Positions 49,736 through 60,161 of a stretch of DNA of 64,000 nt are shown one piece after another; positions within the stretch are counted from its first letter, which is position 1; every line of letters starts with the position of its first letter. The notes below the pieces were generated by a model, which was not told where the DNA came from, made no database searches, and saw only the letters and a program-made list of their open reading frames with translations. Source of the stretch: Chiua virens. Lineage: Eukaryota > Basidiomycota > Agaricomycetes > Boletales > Boletaceae. Both the position numbers and the translations under genes were made by a program. The DNA lies in contig JAHNUO010000019.1 in assembly GCA_019787685.1 (NCBI GenBank), forward strand, positions 62,001-126,000, written 5' to 3'.

Positions 49736-50107
49736 GCAAGTTGACTTGAATGCTCAACTAGTATTGTCGTTTAGACAACTTTACATAAATCGATGAGGAC
49801 TCGGTACTAACTCAGTACATACTCAGCGAAGAGCCAGAGAGGCGTGTTAGATGTGGGGATTCAAATGTTCATACTCAGGAACGACTACGAGAACGAACGT
49901 GATATTGATTGATTAAATCTTCAATCTTCAAGAGACCAGGAACTAATCGCTCTAACTTGGGTTCGACGGGGATGGCCGAGATGCATTCGCCTATCGGTGT
50001 CCGAGTTGAAATGGAGCATAGGAAAACTTCATGTCACTTCCTATAACACAGCAGCGCACTTCATTGGGGGGTAGCTTGCTATTGATTCATGTAATCAGCG
50101 CTCGGCA
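49736..50107. other. No gene seen
   Basis: AT-rich, no recognisable frames. Probably the 3' flank of the secreted-protein gene. Confidence 0.4.
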
Positions 50108-50329
50108 TTAGTGAAGCTCCGAATCCTTCATCATGCCATAGTGACCCACCAAAGAATCATTGAATAGTCCACCACCAAGACTCGGAGGTTTACAATTTGG
50201 ATTGGATCCAAGAAGTCCACCCTTTGGACATTCGACATCGGTCACTGGAGCGCTGGCAGTGGGGTGGGCAAGAATGGTGGTAGCAGCAATTATGAGGGCA
50301 GGTAGGACAATGTTTGCTTTGACAAGCAT
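50108..50329 (-). CDS. Small secreted protein with family signal peptide
   Basis: 73 aa, single exon. The signal peptide MLVKANIVLPALIIAATTILA closely matches MLANLKANIVVAALALAATVLA of the gene at 40243, and the 90 bp before the ATG are also alike. The mature chain is different: TASAPVTDVECPKGGLLG, SNPNCKPPSLGGG and a short polar tail, with only two cysteines. Such a conserved leader in front of a changed mature part is what rapidly diversifying secreted (effector-like) families show; no function can be read. An alternative is that the ORF is truncated and the ancestral downstream exon is lost. Confidence 0.65.
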   Translation of the reverse strand: MLVKANIVLPALIIAATTILAHPTASAPVTDVECPKGGLLGSNPNCKPPSLGGGLFNDSLVGHYGMMKDSELH

Positions 50330-50418
50330 GATGGCGTAGTGTGATTATAACACTGGAAGTGATGAAACTGGCTGAGGTTGTGTGGGGAGGACACTGTGAG
50401 GTAGGTCACATTTATACC
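50330..50418 (-). promoter_or_regulatory. TATA promoter and leader of the secreted-protein gene
   Basis: On the minus strand: TATAAAT (50416-50410), then GTGACCTACCTCACAGTG, CCTCCCCACACAACCTCAG, CCAGTTTCATCACTTCCAG and TGTTATAATC before the ATG at 50329. It is aligned block for block with 40155-40242. Confidence 0.75.
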
Positions 50419-52026
50419 TTGCCAACGGCAGACATCCAGAGTCTTACGGGAAACAGTAACCAGGATCCACCACGGCCTAGTACTACGATTGAACATTGAA
50501 CAATAGAACACCATTACGGTTAGTCTCGGGTTCCTTATCTGGTGTGGTGCTACTATCATTGACACTACTATGGTTTAGCAGGTTTCATATCTGAGTCGGA
50601 GTCAGCTTTTGGAAAATATTACGGTCCAGTAAGTACTTCCTCGTTCTTTGACCTGAATTCGGCATCAACCAGTAGACGATCCCTAGGTTCTAGGCTACTC
50701 TGGGTCAGGCTTCGTGACGAAAATAACTCTAATGACTCTCACTTGATCTGTATCATGAAGCGATTTCCGCCAGTTTTAACGAAGGTGATTGTAGATGCAG
50801 CCAGAGTTTGAAGTAAGGTAATAACTCAACAGCGACTTTGTGATCTGTTCTACTCATTCTCGGTTGTGGTTCAGGCATCGCGGAGTGCAACAGCAGGACC
50901 GTACCAATATAGTTTTGCCCGGCTGCCCCGACCAGATGGGTAAAACTAAGGACAGGCCACTGAGGAGCCAGGGCGCATTTCGAATGGCGCGAATCAAGCG
51001 CCAGGCCTGCAATTACTGCATTTCTGATTGCCGTCCGGGCGGCCTTGACTAGGATAATACTGGTACGGTGCTCATCGAGCCCAGGCGCCGGGCCGGGCCG
51101 CGGAATCACTACTCATGGTTAAGCCTAGCACGATGGTGACGGCGTGCCGAGCAAGATTTGGTGAAGAATTTAATACCATCCTCACAAAATTATTCAGAAT
51201 AAAGCACCAATATGGTGGGCATATTTAAAGGGCATCATCGCGCTGATCCTCAGTGGAGAGCTTGAAGCTTGAAGCGTGATGCCGCCGCGCCGCAGGGTTC
51301 TGGAAACCCCAGCATTTCGACTAGTCAGGATTCCGAGCTCGAGCAGGCTGAGGATCATGACTCGTGACATCATATCATGTCACTGTGTCTCTTGTTCTCC
51401 GTGTTGTCATGTGTGGGATGGCTACGTTTACTCAGAGTTGGATGACGAAGGGCCCGGTGGAGCGGACCTTGTCAATCGTTACGATCAGGTACATAGTAAG
51501 GTAAGGTTGAATATCAATTGCAGTACATATCAGGACCCAGGGGTACCAGGCGAAGAACTTCAGTTTTATATGAATGTGTGGTGCGTTACGAAAAGCAGTA
51601 TCAAGTAATAGACACTAGAATAAAGAAGTCAGAATAGGAACACCCGGGCCAGAAATTGGACTAACTTCTGGTTCGGGGAACATCATTGTCCGAACCAGTG
51701 CCAGTGCTGTGCGAATCACTGGCACTGGCATTAGCTACTATCACTCTGCTGTCCCTCTCAGATCGGACCTTGTCGGGAACATTGTAAGTGCTGTGCAAAT
51801 CAGAAGACGACTAGGCTGACTCTGAATCGCCGGACCGAGCTGTTAAGTTATGGTACGTCTGCTGGCAGTGCATCACACGAATACTCCATCGTGAGTTCCA
51901 GGTGGTAGCAAATGCTGATTGATACTGGCAGGACTTCACAAATTGGCAATCGGTGATCCGAAGAGAAACACTGCTCGACTGGATGTAAGTGATTGATAAT
52001 CTCGAAGGGACAAAAATCATCTTTGC
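50419..52026. other. No gene seen
   Basis: Short unrecognised frames. The longest (51109-50753, minus) has no domain, signal peptide or exon partner. Confidence 0.35.
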
Positions 52027-52275
52027 GAGGCATGTTCAAGTTGGTTGAGAATTGACCGGGTCAGCCCGGTAGAGGACAGCATGATCGACGCGCACGGGTC
52101 TCGTATCGCCCACAAACGATACACCGGGGCCACAGCCGTTCCCATGACTGTAAGCAGCCCGAATGCGCAAACAGCCTGAACCGGTCCTGGTTCCACTACA
52201 CAAGTCAAGACGTCCATCAACAGATCACGATACACCATTCGGGCCTCTGAAATCTTCCTCACGCCCTCCGAGTCA
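52027..52275 (-). pseudogene. 3' fragment of a SAM methyltransferase gene
   Basis: It aligns with 54295-54520 of the intact methyltransferase: the shared blocks GCGCACGGGTCTCGTATCGCC, CCACAGCCGTTCCCA, GAATGCGCAAAC, ACACAAGTCAAGACG and GAAATCTTCC are in the same order. The fragment covers the last intron and the C-terminal exon region only. Its left edge overlaps the stop of the broken 7TM copy B, so the last few codons of that ORF come from methyltransferase DNA. Confidence 0.75.
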
Positions 52276-53381
52276 CCGATTCCACGCTGGTCTCGGGACT
52301 AAACCTGAGAGTCGAGTGTGGCTGTTTGAACGTCTGATTAATGTCCATCGCCCTCCCCGTGATCACGCGGAGGATCAACATCTGAGGCGAGATGCACTAG
52401 GTCGGTCCGTCCAGTGAGCCACCTCTCGCAGGGACTTGGATCGGACGTGTTCACGCACCATCGTCAGGAAGTAAATCGAGACGAACGCGATGGAGGTCGT
52501 GCTACCCATCCCTAACGAGACCAAGAACGCGATGCCGGAAACCATGTACGGGAACACGGACTCGACAAAGAGCGTGACAAGGGAGCACAGTGAGGCGTAG
52601 TCACGGCCGAATTGTTCTTGGGCTGTCATGCCGTGTAGTACGATGCGGTAACAGATCATGCACGTTAGGGTCGTGTGGAGGACGACTGCGACGGTGTAAT
52701 ATGAAATGATGAGATGGGCAACGATGCCATTAAGGTAATCATTCCCTGGCAAGCCGGTGATCCAGTCAACGATGGCTCCCAACGCTGGTGAGTATGAAAC
52801 CAGGAAATTACGAGGAAGCACGGACCAGCCATAAAATGCCAGGAATGACGATGATGCGATAGCTGTTCCAAATGATCAGACATCGGTAGATCTGGTGTCA
52901 ATCAAAACCAGCGGGCACACATCCTGACGACCCCGTGCATGTCCCACCATGAGGCTGTCTGTCACAAGCTGCAGCAAGATGACCGCCGTCGTCCTCCAGT
53001 CCACATACCAAACGAAAATATTCTGTTTGTAGTACTGCACAGGACCTCCTGGGTATGATGCTCCCACTATCCACATCTTTTTCTCTAAACAACGCTTGGC
53101 TGGCTACCCAGATGGTCACCAGGAATATTATTACACTGCTGATCACGGCGTAAAATGCATTGGATTTCTTGCGCGCGCTTCCAGAGGTCAACAAGATCCC
53201 CATTGTCTTGAAGTAGAGGCACAGCTCGATTCCTGCATGCCACTTGTAATGTTTCGTCTCGCAGAAGGTGTGGTCGGGAGGCTTACCAGAGGATGTTCTC
53301 CAGGTTGATCCCGATGTAGAGTGAGTTTTGGAAAATGTCTGCACTCGGGAAGGAATCCGAAGATGGTTCAGATGTACCCAT
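52259..53381 (-). pseudogene. Seven-transmembrane family protein, copy B (broken)
   Basis: Close paralogue of copy A with the same exon order: LENIL in exon 1, GIELCLYFKTMGILLTSG, MWIVGASYPGGPVQYYKQNIF, DWRTTAVILLQLVTDSLM, ISYYTVAVVLHTTLTCMICYRIV, LFVESVFPYMVSGIAFLVSLG, and LILRVITGRAM after the last intron. Two lesions break it. At the end of exon 1 (near 53287) two bases of the Tyr-Gly codon pair before GTAAGC are missing compared with copy A. Near 53082 an extra G separates EK from MWIVGASYP, so the uncorrected frame reads EKDVDSGS. Both shift the frame. The 3' end is fused to a methyltransferase fragment, giving an altered C-terminus and a stop at 52259. Sequencing indels cannot be excluded for each lesion, but the fused 3' end is a real rearrangement. 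Confidence 0.8.
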
Positions 53382-54200
53382 AGTTGCCCAGGAGGATGAG
53401 GAATCGAAAGAGTGCACTTCATTAGGCTTATATCACAAAAACCTACCTTGACTCCCAGGGACAAATCTGAGCCGGACGACGCCACGCTCAGGGAATCGGA
53501 GAGTATGACGACATGGTTTCCGAAACCAGGGGAGCAACATTGAGTAACGTTGGCTTGTCAATGCGGAGCCGCGATCGGATGCCAGTGAGCTATCGAGAGT
53601 AAAGTACTCATCGTGTGCATTTTCCCTCCGAAATGGACGAAGGAACTCACTCACGAATGCCACCATCATGATATGGACATACGTACAAAGTTTGCGAGAA
53701 GAATCCTGAAGATATTACGCAAAGACTCGGAGGTCCTCGGAAAGACGACTCGGAACACGCACGCGGTGCGTTCGGACTTGAACGTAACAAAGTACCCGTC
53801 TTTGATGCCTCGTTCGGCCGACCGTTGACCCACCGGTCAGAGGCTCCAAACGATCGACAGCTACTACAAATGCCCCACCACGGGTTTGCCTACGTGGTTC
53901 TTGGCAAGTTTCGACGATCCGGCGAGGTGACATCACTGATGAGTGTGTCGCTCTTCCAGACGGCGTACCGTGCGTTCTGCTGGATCTGGATATCCAAACC
54001 ACCAACCCTGAAAATCGATGCCTTGGTACTACCCCATCATGATCAACCGTCTTGCCCGAACGCTGGCCAAAGTGCCTGGGGTTGTTAATTCTGATCCAGG
54101 CCGCGAGTGATAGCGCTCAATTCACCATCGAAAAACCTCACGTAAAGCTGATTCTGTCGTATATCATTTATCTCGGGACTCAAGTATCTCTACATCGTGT
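53382..54200 (-). repeat. Upstream flank of 7TM copy B, duplicate of 48798-49735
   Basis: Matches the upstream flank of copy A in ordered blocks (TTATATCACAAA, CTCCCAGGGA, GACGACGCCACGCTCA, GAGTATGACGACATGG, TCTTGCCCGAACG, TATCTCGGGACTCAAGTATC). It separates copy B from the methyltransferase gene. Confidence 0.6.
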
Positions 54201-54253
54201 TGAACTTAGTTAAACTGGACCGATTTCATGCCTGGATGTTCGGAAGGTGGTCA

Positions 54254-55434
54254 TCAACCGATCCAAACGTTCCACCACATTCCCTGGGTGTTGCGAGAGG
54301 TGTTGGCTGAGAAGTGGTCGGGACGATCCAAGAGAACAACATCGACGCGCACAGGTTTCGTATCGCCCACGATACGTCGCCACAGCCGTTCCCAAGACGC
54401 AGGCGAATGCGCAAACCGGCCGGTCCTGTTCCCCATTACACAAGTCAAGACGTCGCGTCAACTGACAATTCGAGATCATGACGCACCGACCCATGAAATC
54501 TTCCCTCACGCCCTCTACAGCCTTGCCTACATGCTGCCCGAAGATGAGTGTGGGTCCCGATTCTGATCCAGGGGTGACGTCCAGCAATGTTGCCAAGCGT
54601 CTTGCGATCGCCTCTTGTGTCCCTTCATCAAAGAGATGGAAAAGCGACCCCGCATAGATGTATTTGACCCGTCCGCGCAGCTCGTCGAGACGCCTTACGT
54701 CCCTGAGCGATGGAGCTATTTGGTCGTTGTCCGACAGTGCGTCAAACGGGAACGCACAAGGTGTCATTTCAAAGATGTCCGCGGAAAAGAACGGAACGGA
54801 GGTCTCGCGATCGGCATAGAGCTCGTAGCCGAGGTCGATGTAGGCTTGCCGGAGGTCACAACCGATAAGCGAGGAGGCGGGGTACCCAGAATGGGCGAGG
54901 TAGCGAAGATCTGTGCCCACTGTACGTGAGAATATTAGCAGGACCAGAAGGGCGTGATATCAGGGAACGGGACTTGCTGCAACAACCCATGTCTAGTAAC
55001 ACGGGTGGCTTTGAAGTCTGAGCTGCTTTGAGGATATATGGAAATGCGTCGTGTTTGGACATGCGGAGGGAGACGTAATGGAAATGGCGGATGCAAGGGT
55101 ACGGATAGATCCGGCTGGAAGGAGAATGGGATATGGGGATACCATCAGCAAGTAAACAAAGCTTACTATGCTCTGCAAGCACATCATGCAAAAGATGAGA
55201 AATAGTGGTTTTAGAATCGTGTCATGGCTTTGCTCACCTGCGTTGTACTGTCAAGATGCGTTTCTCAACCTCAACCTCTGCGTCGACGTCGCTGGCATTG
55301 GGATTAATATCCCGGATGACATGGCGCAAGAATATCTTCTGTTCTTCTAGCAACTTGAGGGACTCGCCAAGTGCAGGGATGAGGGAGTCGGAAGGTTGAG
55401 ATTCGCGCAGAATGTGTTCGTCCACCACAGACAT
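54254..55434 (-). CDS. Class I SAM-dependent methyltransferase
   Basis: Exons 55434-55238, 55114-54978, 54919-54487, 54425-54254 give 939 nt, 312 aa, in phase. N-terminal SVVDEHILRESQPSD.. and FLRHVIRDINPNA; then SRIYPYPCIRHFHYVSLRM; the SAM-binding motif I PPVLLDMGCCMGTDLRYLA; SLIGCDLRQAYIDLGYELY (acidic motif II); FFSADIF; a conserved AGSLFHLFDEGTQEAIARRL helix; and C-terminal SPASWERLWRRIV, VDVVLLDRP and MWWNVWIG. This matches a fungal family of small methyltransferases of unknown substrate, often near biosynthetic genes. The DMGCCMGTD motif is interrupted by an intron that must start with GC (GCAAGT at 54977-54972). The ATG at 55434 is preferred over 55497 because MSVVDE fits the family start. 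A small extra exon between exons 1 and 2 cannot be excluded. Confidence 0.85.
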
Positions 55435-56165
55435 GATGTGCAAGCACGGGCAAGGGGTCAACGTTGACGCCCATCCAGTCCTACTTATATAGAGCACATA
55501 TTCCTTCAGCGGTATTTACACATCGGCAACCATTGGGATTGAAATAAATCATATCTCCACGGTGATTAAACCGTCACGGCTTTAAAATTAGAATTCAAAC
55601 ATACCAAGGAACATTTGATAACGATCTTCCACTTTTGTCAAGGCACCGTGACAAAACTGCTGTTGGTCGCCTTTTCTGCACAAAATGGATAGGCGAGGAG
55701 TGTTGTGGTACAGGACTTCCAAGTTTCCAAGCTTCTGTGGCAAGAAAAAATAACGATGACTCGAGCTTCCTGTAAGATGCTTGAGCAATGCAATCTCAGC
55801 ATCTCATATGAGCGAAGCTCTACGACAACGTGGTGTGAATCGATGTAAACCCCTTCAATTGTAGTACCCTTGAAAGAAGTGACTGTTACGGGTGTTAAAG
55901 TTGACATGCTAATTGACGTGGACGAGTGCGTATACACACCTTGCGAGCTCATGAGGCGCCGTTTAGTGTCACCTCATTGAAGGTGGCCTGGCTCTACTAG
56001 TGGCTCATGCGGCGCCTCATCAATATGAATGTGCGTTCTGTAGAAAACTAGGGCAAGTCGGACTAAGAGACAAAGATTACTCAATGGGCTTATACTTTAT
56101 GATAAGACAAGAGCCTACCGTATCAAGCAACCCACGATTCCCACGCCCTTCCCACCCATACCTCT
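55435..56165. other. Divergent intergenic region
   Basis: Between the methyltransferase (minus) and the SNARE gene (plus). Short frames without recognisable similarity. It presumably holds both promoters. Confidence 0.4.
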
Positions 56166-56611
56166 ATGTCATCGTCGCGGTCAGTAGAGACAACCTACGA
56201 AACCCAAAACGACCAGCGTCTTGATGAACTCCATTCGAAAATAAGAACATTACGAGGCGTATGTAATCTTCCCTTAGCAGTGGACTTTTCTCTGATACGT
56301 CGCACAAGGTCACCACGGACATCTATGATGACGCAGAGCGCCAGAACCTGACTTTGGACGACACCGTAAGTTTGCCTTGTTCCAAATTCCGATTTTTATG
56401 TGTCATGATTGTAATATAGGGCAATGCGTTCTCCAGCTTTACTGCTCAACTTTCCCACTCTTCTCGCCGAGCGGCCCAAGCATTTGGTCTCGCTGGTGCT
56501 GGTGGTGTCCGCCAAACTCGCATCATAATGTATATCGTGGGTGGTTGCTTTGTCCTTTGGCTGCTCTGGAGGACACAGGGTTTTTGGTGGGGTGCAAGTG
56601 GCGAGGTTTGA
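56166..56611 (+). CDS. Bet1/Sft1-type Qc-SNARE
   Basis: Tail-anchored SNARE acting in ER-Golgi or intra-Golgi fusion. Exons 56166-56258, 56309-56365, 56420-56611 give 342 nt, 113 aa. The SNARE motif runs from RLDELHSKIRTLRG across two introns through VTTDIYDDAERQNLTLDDT (the Q of RQN is the likely zero-layer glutamine) to NAFSSFTAQLSHSSRRAAQAF. A single C-terminal membrane span, IIMYIVGGCFVLWLLW, follows, with a short lumenal tail. Size and single-span topology fit Bet1/Sft1. Which of the two it is cannot be decided by eye. Intact and probably expressed. Confidence 0.85.
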
Positions 56612-57518
56612 ACGGTCGTTGTACGTGATTTCGCTTCTGAGGATGATTCGCTCCATTGTTAACCTGACCGAAAAGATGTTATTTAGGACATATGCTATAC
56701 GTGTAATATTGGATTATTTGCTTTCATTTATTTTGGTCGAACCGCTTTTATCTTTTCTACTTGATGGTCTCATATCTTGCTTGGTCGATGGGACAAGCTT
56801 TATTCATCGGGTTTATCACCACTTCTGTCAGTTTACACCAACTAGTTTCATTATTCTCCCTAGAGGTATGGAGTTGCATTGACGACCCAGCCGAATTTGG
56901 ATAATCTTTGGGCACGCACCCAATACACGAGTATGCGCTCGCTTCCCGCTTTTCCTGTGCGTGCATCTAGTTCTCGAAGAGACAATATCGTGCTCTGACA
57001 TTCTTACCTGATGACCAGACGAAAAAGATGAACCGTATCGAGAAGACAATCCATGAACTTCGTGACCAATGCACATACAGCCAGAATTGTTTATGAGCCA
57101 CTAGTCTCTAGGTTATCCATTGCTGACCAATTTCCTGCTACCTGCGCCCGCTGACGAAAATAGGGTTCCAGACTGTTGAAATACCCATATGAATCTCAAG
57201 TTCCGAATGAGTCAGATTGCTCGACGGACTGCTGTACACTTGGCGGTGTCCTAGATCTCAGTGATTAGTGGCCGATCGAGATTAGGTGACGAGGACGATT
57301 GCTGTTACACGAGAAACAACGGAAAACGGCTCAAACAATGAGCGGTGAACAGTATAACATGCATGGGTTACGATGTGTAGGCACCACGATGGAGGTGTGA
57401 ACAGTCCAGATAGTGACTTATGCGGATTGGTTTCGGCATCTGGTATTTACCATTGAAATTTCAGACCCGTAAGCATTCAGTGGGCCTATGGGGTTAGCGA
57501 ACCTAGTGCACGACTGAC
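56612..57518. other. No gene seen
   Basis: Low-GC stretch with short frames (one hydrophobic plus-strand frame at 56541-56882 overlaps the SNARE 3' end). No recognisable gene before the inverted repeat. Confidence 0.4.
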
Positions 57519-57801
57519 TATTACAGCGGTTTTCATATCTTCATGGAAAAGTAAATTTGAAAAGTCGCGCCTCGGAGACAGCCGGGAAAGGACCCCAGGT
57601 GCAGCTGAGTCAGTTTGAGCGCGACGGTCGTGCTTGCCGCTTTACCACAACAATGTCAACGACGACAACGACAACGACAACGACGACTCGGACAACACCC
57701 TGATCATCATGGACCCGATTCGATGGTGTGTGCAGTGAGTCCATTCTTTTTTTTTACTGATCGTATGTTGAATTTCACTCAGAAGGCATCACACAGTGCT
57801 C
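57519..57801 (+). repeat. Inverted repeat, left arm (283 bp)
   Basis: From TATTACAGCGG to CACACAGTGCTC. By eye its reverse complement is found at 58102-58384 with about three mismatches (ccccAgg/ccccGgg, tgtgTgcag/tgtgCgcag, ttcActc/ttcGctc), near 99% identity, including the T9 run and the ACGACA-type tandem tract. The arm contains a 5' splice-like GTGAGT and a branch/acceptor-like TTTCACTCAG, so it may derive from a gene exon-intron-exon. Confidence 0.9.
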
Positions 57802-58101
57802 CATTGAACCAGAACTACTACGGGTTGGACCATGATCCATTGGAGGCCTATCCAGTATTATACTCGATCGTGTATATAGTATGATATGTTATGAATTTCA
57901 TTGTAGTGTTGGCAACATAGAACTCATTTTTACATGTCAATCACTACTAGGCAAGTAGAACAGAAATGAGTTTGGACGAACAAGAGTCAAAAGTTCACTA
58001 TTCTACTGTAGTACACAACTAACTACCGACTCGGACAGCACCAGAAAGTTTGTCCACTGGACTCCACCCTCCCATGTGTCGTAGTTTTGGTGGATATTTT
58101 A
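57802..58101. other. Spacer of the inverted repeat
   Basis: 300 bp of unique, AT-rich DNA between the two arms. No ORF of interest. It would be the loop if the region is transcribed. Confidence 0.6.
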
Positions 58102-58384
58102 GAGCACTGTGTGATGCCTTCTGAGCGAAATTCAACATACGATCAGTAAAAAAAAAGAATGGACTCACTGCGCACACCATCGAATCGGGTCCATGATGAT
58201 CAGGGTGTTGTCCGAGTCGTCGTTGTCGTTGTCGTTGTCGTCGTTGACATTGTTGTGGTAAAGCGGCAAGCACGACCGTCGCGCTCAAACTGACTCAGCT
58301 GCACCCGGGGTCCTTTCCCGGCTGTCTCCGAGGCGCGACTTTTCAAATTTACTTTTCCATGAAGATATGAAAACCGCTGTAATA
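58102..58384 (-). repeat. Inverted repeat, right arm (283 bp)
   Basis: Reverse-complement partner of 57519-57801. The protein-like frames in both arms (MSATVVLAALPQQCQ..) are the same sequence read outward from each arm and are not taken as genes: they are dominated by an Arg/Gln tract from the ACGACA repeat. Confidence 0.9.
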
Positions 58385-58659
58385 TTCATCGACGATACTT
58401 AGATCCCAAAAGGAACAAAGTTGAAACCAGCTTCGTCCGTCGCACACCGTATTGTATATATGAATGGGACACGACGTGTTCCCTTCAAATGTCCAGATCA
58501 AGAAGGAATCATGCCCCCATGCAACAGTAGACTGTGTCAAGTTTGTTCAGAATGTCACCGCAGGTCTTCATCCGATGGAAAAGTGGAGAATTTACACGTT
58601 GTCCTGGCACAGTCTGATGGGTAGGTGAACCTAGAAAGAGACCGAGTGCAATAACACTT

Positions 58660-59552
58660 ACCCCTTACCAAGCGCGCCTCATTTAAGGCGAGGACACTAA
58701 TGAGGCTTGCCACATCCTCCGACTGGCCATCATGCTCGAGGGCTCCCTTGTATAGGGTCTGCGGGTAGAATAAACTCGCAATTTGGAAATAGGGCAATTC
58801 ACATTAGCAGCCGTGAGGATCTCGATAAGTTTGGAATCAGACAATGCAGTATCCTTTGAGCGCGTTACCTGTGAACCCTCGTTTAGTTTGATTTTGGGAT
58901 CAGATGCCATTACGATACTTGTTCAATGGCGTCTGAAGAATTGACGGTGATGTTGTATTGGCCAAGTTCCAAAGCTAATTTTGGCCATAGACCTCGAAGT
59001 CAACCGCGAGCAAAACGATAAAACATGTTTCCCTTACCAGCACTCTGAGTGGGACCTCCGACAGCGAATAATGCGCCATCCACGTTCTTGTTTGATCATC
59101 TGTTGTGCTACAAGTATGTAGCACAAGAAGGGGTCGTGTGGGTTAACGGCCATGAGTTTCTCCCTTCATCTAATTCCGCTGTGAAACGCAATGTATCACA
59201 CTACGGCATCAGTAGCTGCAACAGCGGAGGTTTACCTGATACCAAGGGGACAACGCGGTGACAAACGCCCGCGTTCGCTGTCATCTATGAAAAACAGGCA
59301 AGGTGTTTAGCCACGAATCATGGAATTAGTGATCTGACGACATCCAGATCCCCAAGATGGCTGGCGGTGTCTTGTACCATCCCTTCCGGGTCAACCTCCT
59401 CAACGGACACGTCTCCGGGAACCACCAGCGTTCTTCGACCGAGCTTCTCGATGTCGCTTACTGCAGTATTTCGAAAGGCGAAGCGCAATTGCACGACAAA
59501 TACCCTGGGCGGATCCTGTGACGAGGGCGATACCCTTGACGATAGATATGCT
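58660..59552 (-). pseudogene. Decayed short-chain dehydrogenase (SDR) copy
   Basis: It aligns on the minus strand with the intact SDR at 62141-63315: initiation region TATCGTCAAGGGTATCGCC, the LGRRTLVVPGDVSVEEVD-like block (near 59420), the TTAACGGCCATGAG block (near 59150), GGTCCCACTCAGAGTGCTGG (near 59045), and C-terminal exons around 58.66-58.9 kb. Between 59055 and 59085 about 60 bp present in the intact gene are missing, exactly the part that encodes the catalytic YxxxK helix, and several frames are broken. It cannot make a working dehydrogenase. Confidence 0.75.
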
Positions 59553-60161
59553 TCTTAAACTTTCACGTATGTGTGGAAGACGCTAGTGATCAGTTGGTGA
59601 GCATGATGTCCACTTTATATCCATCCTTTAACAGCGGATCCGCAGGAAGGTCCCAGAATGAAATGGTTGTTGTTCAGTATCTCGGCGTCTCATCGCTAGC
59701 CCGCGTTTCGCAAACTCGAGGGCAGGGCGCGCAAGCTAGGATGTGTGAAGTGAAAATTTGAACCTAATGCATGACGAGGTTTGCTCTTATTGTTCATCTT
59801 GACACTCAGATCGGCCCGGGGTGACAGTAAACATGTCACGGTCGCGCGATCATGGGCAAAAAAGGCATGCTGAAGTTGGCGAGACTATGAACCAAATTCA
59901 ACCAATCATATCGGGGTTGAGGTAAGCATTGACGAACCGAGCATACCGTGTCCGCGACTATTATAGTACATGCAGGACCTCAGCATCTTCATAGACTTCC
60001 GCTGTTCGCCAACTCGAAGATAAGCTAGTGACTTAGTAAGGGACGTATCAAAATTAGAACAAGGGCTGGAAACACGAAGTGATTTGTGTGTGAGAACTGG
60101 TGGGTATTAACAAATGAAGTACTGCGCACCTTCCTTTCACCGCTCTTCCGCCTAGCCAATC
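59553..60161. other. No gene seen; promoter side of the WD40 gene
   Basis: No recognisable coding sequence. It contains the divergent upstream regions of the decayed SDR copy and the WD40 gene. Confidence 0.4.

Noticed and set aside
54210..54486. Read-through C-terminus of the methyltransferase (..VMISNCQLTRRLDL..)
   Set aside because: Splicing 54486-54426 restores the conserved SPASWERLWRRIV..WWNVWIG ending; the read-through frame has no family similarity.
56541..56882. 113-codon hydrophobic frame overlapping the SNARE 3' end
   Set aside because: It begins inside the SNARE exon in another frame and runs into AT-rich 3' flank; hydrophobicity comes from T-rich codons.
57615..58288. Two identical proteins of about 90 aa encoded outward from each arm of the inverted repeat
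   Set aside because: They are the same arm read twice. The frame is carried by an ACGACA tandem tract and crosses splice-like signals, so I treat it as repeat DNA, not as two genes.
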